DNA of 19,140 bases, from assembly GCA_027002755.1 (NCBI GenBank), contig JALWZI010000141.1:1-19140 (forward strand). The letters are read 5' to 3'. The notes beneath the pieces are model-generated. The model was given only the letters and a program-made list of their open reading frames with translations, was not told the DNA's origin and searched no databases. This DNA comes from Campylobacteraceae bacterium (GTDB lineage: Bacteria > Campylobacterota > Campylobacteria > Campylobacterales > Sulfurovaceae). Positions 14,186 through 19,140 of the stretch are shown piece after piece. Numbering within the stretch: the first letter of the stretch is position 1; every line of letters starts with the position of its first letter. The translations under genes and the position numbers were made by a program.

Positions 14186-14560
14186 ATGGGACTCGATATT
14201 TCTCAGTTGACTAGTCAGGGAGCATCCCTGCTTGAGCAGTTTGTTCAGAAGAATGGATTGGAGGGGGCTGTTATTGCGACAGCAGAGGGTCTTGAAATGG
14301 CAAGTTATTTCAAGAGTGACAAAGATGCCGATATCATCGCGGCAGATATGGCCTCATTATTGGCTTCGACCAGTAGTGTTCTTGACAACACTACATCTGG
14401 GACACTCAGCGAAATGATCATTAACGCAAGTAATGGCGCAATTGCCATTAAAGATCTTGGTGAAGACATTGCCCTAGGTGTCTTGGCTCCTGCAGGATTC
14501 AAGATGGGAGGTTTGATCGTCGCACTGAAGCAATTCGTCAAAGAGCTTCAAGCAGTCTAA
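14186..14560 (+). CDS. Roadblock/LC7 domain protein (MglB-like)
   Basis: This 124-aa protein fits the prokaryotic Roadblock/LC7 family across its whole length. The hallmarks are the start of the domain at LLEQFVQKNGLEGAVIATAEGLEMASYF, the helix ADIIAADMASLLASTSSVLD, the strand block GTLSEMIINASNGAIAIKDLGEDIALGVLA, and the closing helix GGLIVALKQFVKELQ. Roadblock dimers bind and activate small Ras-like GTPases such as MglA, which control polarity or motility, or are scaffolds. No such GTPase lies in this window. AGGAGG (14176-14181) stands close before the ATG. It is followed by a stable hairpin, a small gene and further Roadblock-like proteins, and is the most canonical member of the block. 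Confidence 0.88.
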   Translation: MGLDISQLTSQGASLLEQFVQKNGLEGAVIATAEGLEMASYFKSDKDADIIAADMASLLASTSSVLDNTTSGTLSEMIINASNGAIAIKDLGEDIALGVLAPAGFKMGGLIVALKQFVKELQAV

Positions 14561-14580
14561 AATTTATGACAGCAATGCTT

Positions 14581-14608
14581 GCCTTACCGGCAAATAGCCG
14601 GGGAAGGC
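14581..14608 (+). terminator. Hairpin after the Roadblock gene
   Basis: GCCTT-a-CCGGC (14581-14591) pairs with GCCGG-gg-AAGGC (14597-14608) around an AAATA loop. There is no T tract, so it may be a partial terminator or an RNA-stability element that keeps the first gene more abundant than those downstream. Confidence 0.55.
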
Positions 14609-14666
14609 CAATTTGATGATTTTCTTTGTTGATTTTAGTTAAATTTTGATGAAGGAGAATAATTAA

Positions 14667-14867
14667 ATGGGAGATTTGCAGATGGCAAAAGACCAATTGG
14701 CTCAAGCTATTGAAGAGATGAAAAGTGGAAGTATCGAACCCAAGGATTTCTATAAGAAACTTATGGGTGTACTGTCAAACCTGGATGTTACGAACGAAGA
14801 TCTTCAAGGCGTTACTCCCCATCTTCTCGGGTTTGTAAACGGTCTGATAAAAAACATGAGTAAGTAA
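14667..14867 (+). CDS. 66-aa helical protein, unknown
   Basis: This small acidic protein appears largely helical, with two short helices around residues 4-40 (LAQAIEEMKSGSIEPKDFYKK) and 45-66 (GVTPHLLGFVNGLIKN), and no signal or membrane segment. GAAGGAG at 14651-14657 lies nine bases before the ATG, a strong Shine-Dalgarno sequence. I recognise no family. It sits between the Roadblock gene and a divergent Roadblock-like gene, on the same strand, so it probably serves the same complex, perhaps as an adaptor or regulator of the dimer. Confidence 0.65.
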   Translation: MGDLQMAKDQLAQAIEEMKSGSIEPKDFYKKLMGVLSNLDVTNEDLQGVTPHLLGFVNGLIKNMSK

Positions 14868-14881
14868 AATTGCTTTCATAA

Positions 14882-14899
14882 GCCCCCAATAAAGGGGGC
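14882..14899 (+). terminator. GC-rich hairpin after the 66-aa gene
   Basis: GCCCCC (14882-14887) and GGGGGC (14894-14899) form six G-C pairs around an AATAAA loop in otherwise AT-rich DNA. No T tract follows, so it may be a processing or attenuation site. Confidence 0.5.
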
Positions 14900-14980
14900 G
14901 ATGATGGCAAGAAGGATAATTTTCCCAGATTCTGTAAAAGTATTTGGTAAAATTATCTAATAAAAAAGGATTGTTCTGTC

Positions 14981-15313
14981 ATGGGAGAGCTTGAAAGAAT
15001 TTTAGATAATTTTTTGATAAATATGAATAATCAGAGTGGTTTATATGCTGTCTATGTTCTTGATATCAAAAATAAAAATAGTGCAATTAAAGTTATAAAT
15101 TCAAAGAATTTCAGTAACAATAGAGTATACGATACACTTAAGCAAGTTCTGGGTTTGATAAAAACAAATGACTTCGAACGATTGGTCATTGAAAACAGTG
15201 AACGATATTTTATAAAAAGAATATCTGAAAATATTTTCTTGTTGGTTGTTGGAGATAAAAAGGAACCACTAGGGAGAACTTTTGCTATAGCATCAAGCTT
15301 GAAATTATCATAA
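14981..15313 (+). CDS. Divergent Roadblock/longin-like protein
   Basis: This 110-aa protein has a predicted order helix, strand pair, helix, three strands and helix that resembles the Roadblock fold: an N-terminal helix LERILDNFLINMN, strands GLYAVYVLDI and AIKVINSKNF, a helix VYDTLKQVLGLI, strands RLVIENSERYFIKRI and NIFLLVVGD, and a final helix GRTFAIASSL. Sequence similarity to classical Roadblock domains is weak, so the assignment is structural inference. AAAAGGA lies about nine bases before the ATG. It is separated by 12 bases from the next gene and is in the same orientation as the first Roadblock gene and the histidine kinase. It is AT-rich like its neighbours. Confidence 0.6.
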   Translation: MGELERILDNFLINMNNQSGLYAVYVLDIKNKNSAIKVINSKNFSNNRVYDTLKQVLGLIKTNDFERLVIENSERYFIKRISENIFLLVVGDKKEPLGRTFAIASSLKLS

Positions 15314-15325
15314 GTGGGATAAGAT

Positions 15326-16006
15326 ATGAAGGATAGAATTGAAGTATACGAAACCTCATATAATATATACACTGATAAGACAGGCAAAGGTAATGAAGTT
15401 ATCAATGTAGTGTATAAAGAGAACGATAACCAGTGCGATATCATTTCTTTTTATAAAATACAATTAGATGAAGCAGGAGAAATAGCCATGAGACTATCAA
15501 AATTACATAATAATGTGATAGTTAAACTTCTAAAAGCATTAAGAAAAGATAAAAACAACCCTGACATAGAAAGCGTCTCAGAAAGCCTTGGAATAGATCT
15601 GAAGGATAGAGAGTCTTCATTAAATGAAAACAATAATATTACAGAAAGTAAAATTTTAAAATACTGGAATAAGTACTGTACTGAGAATCTTCCAGAAAGT
15701 TTTCTTGCTTGTCTAGTATTATATGATGGAAAATTAAACACTTTTGCAAAAGATGAAACATGCAAAAGTGAAATTACTACACTAGACCAAATTGATAAGT
15801 TCATAAAAGAAAAGAAATTGAACATAGAAAACCTAATAGGAACTCCTAAAGATGTTATCACTTATGACAAAAAATTTAATTATTTCTATGCACCTTTATC
15901 TGACAAAATTTCCATAGCATCAATATCAAATACAGGTCCCATTGGCATTCAACTAAAAGAATTTGATAGACTAAAAAATAAGCTGTCACTTGAAGAGGTC
16001 TTATGA
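15326..16006 (+). CDS. Two-part protein with C-terminal Roadblock-like domain
   Basis: This 226-aa protein has two visible parts. Residues 1-75 form a mixed strand and helix domain ending RLSKLHNNVIVKLLKALRK, which I do not recognise. After a polar linker (about 76-110, rich in N, E and S), residues 110-226 look Roadblock/longin-like: PESFLACLVLYDGKLNTFA, the helix TLDQIDKFIKEKKL, strands DVITYDKKFNYFYAPLSDKISIASIS and the closing helix QLKEFDRLKNKL. Evidence is structural and weak in sequence. Its stop overlaps the kinase start (ATGA at 16003-16006), showing tight coupling to the kinase; no strong Shine-Dalgarno sequence is seen before its own ATG. Confidence 0.6.
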   Translation: MKDRIEVYETSYNIYTDKTGKGNEVINVVYKENDNQCDIISFYKIQLDEAGEIAMRLSKLHNNVIVKLLKALRKDKNNPDIESVSESLGIDLKDRESSLNENNNITESKILKYWNKYCTENLPESFLACLVLYDGKLNTFAKDETCKSEITTLDQIDKFIKEKKLNIENLIGTPKDVITYDKKFNYFYAPLSDKISIASISNTGPIGIQLKEFDRLKNKLSLEEVL

Positions 16007-18000
16007 TGAGTGTACTCCCCGATATAGAGTATGTCCAATCAAAAAGAAATGATCTAATTGAAATATTGAAAAAGATTGTTTCAAAAATTGAAGATAAGAT
16101 CCATATCGATCACTCTGTATTTGCTACAAATTTCTGTAATGAATCAGAAATAGTATGTTTAGAATTTGAAAGTGATAATGGAACTAAAACTACATATTCA
16201 AAATACAGTCTCCTTGGGAGTTCAATCATTGAATCAAGATCTATTCTAGTGCAGAATATCAAAGAAAATTTACTATACCATCCTTCGATCGACAACCCTT
16301 TTCATTACGATATGAAATCTATGCTTGTTGTACCATGTAGTCTTAAAGATACTGATTCTATTTTCGGCATCTTGTTGCTTTACAGAAACAAAGATCATTT
16401 CAACAGCAATGAAATGAAGATTGTAGAGTCTTTAATTAAAAAATTCACTTTAAAAAATAACGACAAATTAGAAAAAATTGTTTCTCCTTTTTCAAAATGT
16501 ATACAGAGAAAACTCATAGAACCAAATAATTACACATCCAAGGTAAGTGCAGAGCATCTTCGAGAATTTTTCTCATCAGTTATTCACGATATTCGCACAC
16601 CGATGAATGCAGTCATTGGTTTTTTAGAGTTGATCAGAGAAGATGTCACAGATACAGAAAGAGAATATGCCGATGCTGCTTTGAAAAGTGCAGAAATGGT
16701 TACTGCACTTGTTAGCGATGTCCTGGATTTCAACAAAATAGTCTCTGGCAATTTGGCTATAGATCTTCACTACTTTTCTTTACCTGAGGAACTCGAAAGT
16801 AGTTCAAGGCTTTTCTATCATACAGCACGCAAGAAAAAAATAGATTTGATAAGCTACTTTGACCCAGATATCCCTTATGCAATAAAATCAGATCCCTTCC
16901 GAATCAAGCAAATTGTCAATAATCTTCTTAGCAATGCCATAAAATTTACCGGTATTGGAGGTGAGGTAGATTTGGAAGTGTTTTATGAGAAAGAAGAAGA
17001 TAAACTCATTATTAATGTTAAAGACAATGGTATAGGAATCAATCAAAATTCCCTAAAAACAATTTTCGAGCCTTTTAAACAAGCTGATTCCAAAACATCC
17101 TCAAAATATGGGGGCACAGGACTTGGCCTAAGTATATCAAAAAAACTTGCTGATATGCTTGGTGGTAATCTAACGGTAATCAGTAAGGCCGGTGAAGGCA
17201 GTACCTTTACCTTAACGCTACCTTGTAATACAATTCCAGCTACGCCAAAATATCTTGAATACTTACCTTCAGAATTTCCAAGAATTTATTTGGTTGAAGG
17301 TGATGAGAGTAAACACAGATACATAAAATACTATTACAAATATTTCGATAAATTGGGTATTCCTTGTGAAAAAATAGATTATAAAGATGTATTTAATACA
17401 AAGATAGATCCCAACTCAATTCTGATTGCTATAAAATTCAACTATGAAAGTGAAGTGACACAAAATTTTATTGATAAATATTTGAGCCAACTTATTATGA
17501 TTCAACATAATATGTTTATTAAACTTAAAGACAAGCATAAAAACCTCAGAGTAATTGAGGCCCCAATCTTTCCTGAGAAACTTTTTGATACATTACTCAA
17601 TTTTAAAAAAAGAAAAATACCAACAAGACATAAAAAAGCATCATCAAATAAAAAAATACTTGTCGTTGATGACAATGCCATCAATAGAAAACTTATGGAA
17701 GAAATTGCCACTCGTTTGGGCTCAGAGGTTTACTCTGCGTCTGATGGTGAAGAAGCCATTAAGGTCTTTTCCAAATATCCTGTTGACTTAATTTTTATTG
17801 ATCAAAATATGCCTATCCTATCAGGGACAGCAGCTATAAAAAAAATAAGATCTTTACCTGGGGGTGATAATGTTTCTATTTTTGGACTCACTGGTTCCAC
17901 TGATGACAAGACAGTCAAAAGTATGATCGAGGCAGGAGCAAATTCCATTTTATCAAAACCTGTTCAGATGAATAAACTTAAAGAAATCATTTTAAAGTGA
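16003..18000 (+). CDS. Hybrid sensor histidine kinase
   Basis: This 665-aa cytoplasmic protein (no membrane segment seen) has a GAF-like sensor (about 25-170), a HisKA dimerisation domain with phosphoacceptor H195 in HDIRTPMN, and a HATPase domain with N311 (N box), DNGIGI at 341-346 and GGTGLGL at 370-376. A receiver-like domain (427-540) follows with E432 and D434 but no phospho-Asp and no conserved Lys, so it is probably a pseudo-receiver. The final receiver (551-665) is intact: D556-D557, D600, T630 and K652. A phosphorelay from H195 to D600 is likely. The ATG at 16003 overlaps the stop of the Roadblock-like gene. No output regulator is beside it, so its output is unknown. Confidence 0.93.
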   Translation: MMSVLPDIEYVQSKRNDLIEILKKIVSKIEDKIHIDHSVFATNFCNESEIVCLEFESDNGTKTTYSKYSLLGSSIIESRSILVQNIKENLLYHPSIDNPFHYDMKSMLVVPCSLKDTDSIFGILLLYRNKDHFNSNEMKIVESLIKKFTLKNNDKLEKIVSPFSKCIQRKLIEPNNYTSKVSAEHLREFFSSVIHDIRTPMNAVIGFLELIREDVTDTEREYADAALKSAEMVTALVSDVLDFNKIVSGNLAIDLHYFSLPEELESSSRLFYHTARKKKIDLISYFDPDIPYAIKSDPFRIKQIVNNLLSNAIKFTGIGGEVDLEVFYEKEEDKLIINVKDNGIGINQNSLKTIFEPFKQADSKTSSKYGGTGLGLSISKKLADMLGGNLTVISKAGEGSTFTLTLPCNTIPATPKYLEYLPSEFPRIYLVEGDESKHRYIKYYYKYFDKLGIPCEKIDYKDVFNTKIDPNSILIAIKFNYESEVTQNFIDKYLSQLIMIQHNMFIKLKDKHKNLRVIEAPIFPEKLFDTLLNFKKRKIPTRHKKASSNKKILVVDDNAINRKLMEEIATRLGSEVYSASDGEEAIKVFSKYPVDLIFIDQNMPILSGTAAIKKIRSLPGGDNVSIFGLTGSTDDKTVKSMIEAGANSILSKPVQMNKLKEIILK

Positions 18001-18092
18001 CAAGTTGAGTACATTGCAACTCCAGTAGCAAAATTTCCCTCTGACACTTCACTACAATTCACTCAACAAAACATCCAAAAGGAGCACCAACC

Positions 18093-19140
18093 ATGCTGAT
18101 CAAAAAAGAACATGCCATCGCCCTCTACAACGTCCTGGGCGAAGAGAACAAAGGCGCCCATTGCCAAATCTCCGTCGCCGCGGAGCGCGAGCCCTACAAC
18201 GAACTCAACCTGGCCAACCTGCTGGAGATCGGCAGCAGCCGGGTGGAGTATCGCCTCTCCTACTGGGGACGCAACCTGATCCATCTGCTGGACCAGATGG
18301 TCAAGGAGGACAAACTCGACATTCCCGCCAATTGGAAAGAGGGATACCGCTGGGTCGGCAGCGAAGTGATCGCCATGATCGAAGCGGCCATGAAAAACGG
18401 CGGCTACGTCGGCCCCACCGCCGAAAAGGCCCTCAAAGAGCGGGGCTTTGCCGAAACGGTTCGTGACGAGCACTGCGGTGAGTGCGTCAAACTGACCGAA
18501 GAGGCGGAAGCCCTCTACGAGATCTATCTCCACAGCCACCCCAAACTGGAGATCACCAAAGAGCTGGCCAACTTCATCGTCTCCATCCCCGAAGGCCCCG
18601 CCGAAAAGAACGCCCTGGACTACGAGGGACGTGAAGCGGAACTGCTGGAGTCGATGCGGCTGTTGAGCTACAGCGTGCCCGGTACCGACATCTTCACCCT
18701 CAACCGCCTGGGCAAGGCGGTCAAAGAGGCCATCACCCATATGGCCTACCCCTACGATGCGGTCATCAGCGAGGATTATCTCCATATCCTCGCCCGCTAT
18801 CTGGACGAAGGTTTCGCCGCCCTGGGCGACAAAGAGAAGGAGCTCATGGAGACCTTGGCCCTCATCGACGCCGACGGCAATCTCCTCAAAGGAGGCGAAG
18901 CCCTCGAAGAGGTGCTGCACATCCTGAGAGAAGGAGCCTACTGGCCCGCGCGCACCTTCGACCTGGAGGCCCTGGACGTGGAGATCCTCAAGGGGATCGA
19001 CGCGGTCATGAAACGTCACGAATCCAACCCCGAGGTGCTCCCCACGCCCGAAGAGATCCGCCACTACCTGCTGGATCTGCCGCTGAAGGAGTACAAAGCC
19101 CTCAAGGAGCACTACGGACGCCGGCTCAATCAGGCGTTGG
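18093..19140 (+). CDS. Large protein, possibly DUF505 family (3' partial)
   Basis: The reading frame from ATG 18093 is open to the end of the window (349 codons) and has GC-rich codon use like the genes left of the island. AAAAGGAG at 18077-18084 precedes the start. It begins MLIKKEHAIALYNVLG and contains the segment EYRLSYWGRNLIHLLDQM, a CGEC motif (C128 and C131) and several helical blocks such as FTLNRLGKAVKEAITHM, but no signal peptide or membrane segment. The opening and the YRLSYWGR strand remind me of the DUF505 family seen in archaea and Aquificota, but I recall this only weakly. The C-terminal part lies beyond the window. The function is unknown. Confidence 0.55.
   Translation, partial: MLIKKEHAIALYNVLGEENKGAHCQISVAAEREPYNELNLANLLEIGSSRVEYRLSYWGRNLIHLLDQMVKEDKLDIPANWKEGYRWVGSEVIAMIEAAMKNGGYVGPTAEKALKERGFAETVRDEHCGECVKLTEEAEALYEIYLHSHPKLEITKELANFIVSIPEGPAEKNALDYEGREAELLESMRLLSYSVPGTDIFTLNRLGKAVKEAITHMAYPYDAVISEDYLHILARYLDEGFAALGDKEKELMETLALIDADGNLLKGGEALEEVLHILREGAYWPARTFDLEALDVEILKGIDAVMKRHESNPEVLPTPEEIRHYLLDLPLKEYKALKEHYGRRLNQAL

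Noticed and set aside
14901..14960. 19-aa micro-frame MMARRIIFPDSVKVFGKII after the GC-rich hairpin
   Set aside because: There is no good Shine-Dalgarno sequence and no independent support. A leader peptide for the next gene is possible but cannot be told from chance.
12908..18092. Attachment-site repeats or an integrase that would explain the island
   Set aside because: I compared the island edges by eye and saw no convincing direct repeat, tRNA gene end or recombinase gene, so I do not claim a specific mobile element.
18063..19112. Minus-strand frame of 349 codons at the right edge
   Set aside because: The opposite strand has a strong ribosome-binding site and an uninterrupted frame from ATG 18093, with codon use like neighbouring genes. 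The minus frame is G, V, Q and F-rich shadow sequence.

Overview
The window looks like a chromosomal segment from a Campylobacterota-type bacterium (Sulfurovum/Nitratifractor-like). This is an inference from gene content and codon style; no rRNA or other marker gene is present. Most of it is GC-rich and densely packed: convergent genes abut, and same-strand genes overlap through ATGA junctions. One AT-rich block of about 5 kb (roughly 12.9-18.06 kb) stands out. By hand count one 60-base line inside it (15061-15120) has 11 G+C, while a line just right of it (18181-18240) has 39.

Left region (1-5.3 kb): the 3' end of a GGDEF diguanylate cyclase; a minus-strand azlCD pair (branched-chain amino acid exporter type); a di-haem-type cytochrome b membrane protein; a YbdK-type glutamate-cysteine ligase; and a gamma-glutamyltransferase-family protein without a signal peptide. 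Two copies of an 80-bp palindromic repeat, in the same orientation, bracket the last gene.

Middle region (5.4-12.9 kb): a CPA1-type cation/proton antiporter converges on a six-gene minus-strand run. In transcription order this run is a coiled-coil protein, an EI24/CysZ-like membrane protein, a 63-aa membrane peptide, a tandem universal stress protein, an APC amino acid permease and a 110-aa membrane protein. Divergent from it lies a plus-strand stress cluster: an exported YfdX protein, a DUF1931 double-histone-fold protein and an HdeD-like membrane protein. YfdX and HdeD are associated with acid stress in enterobacteria.

AT-rich island (12.9-18.06 kb): a ribbon-helix-helix/PIN (VapBC-type) toxin-antitoxin pair whose toxin has lost key residues, a 550-bp stretch with only decayed coding signal, a leader rich in perfect palindromes, and then a five-gene co-directional block. 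That block holds a clear Roadblock/LC7 (MglB-like) protein, a 66-aa unknown, two proteins that look like divergent Roadblock/longin-fold proteins, and a hybrid histidine kinase (GAF-like, HisKA, HATPase, pseudo-receiver, receiver). No MglA/Ras-like GTPase, the usual Roadblock partner, is in the window. I consider this the best candidate for an undescribed signalling system here.

Right edge (18.09 kb to end): GC-rich sequence resumes with the 5' part of a large protein, possibly of the DUF505 family, that runs off the window.
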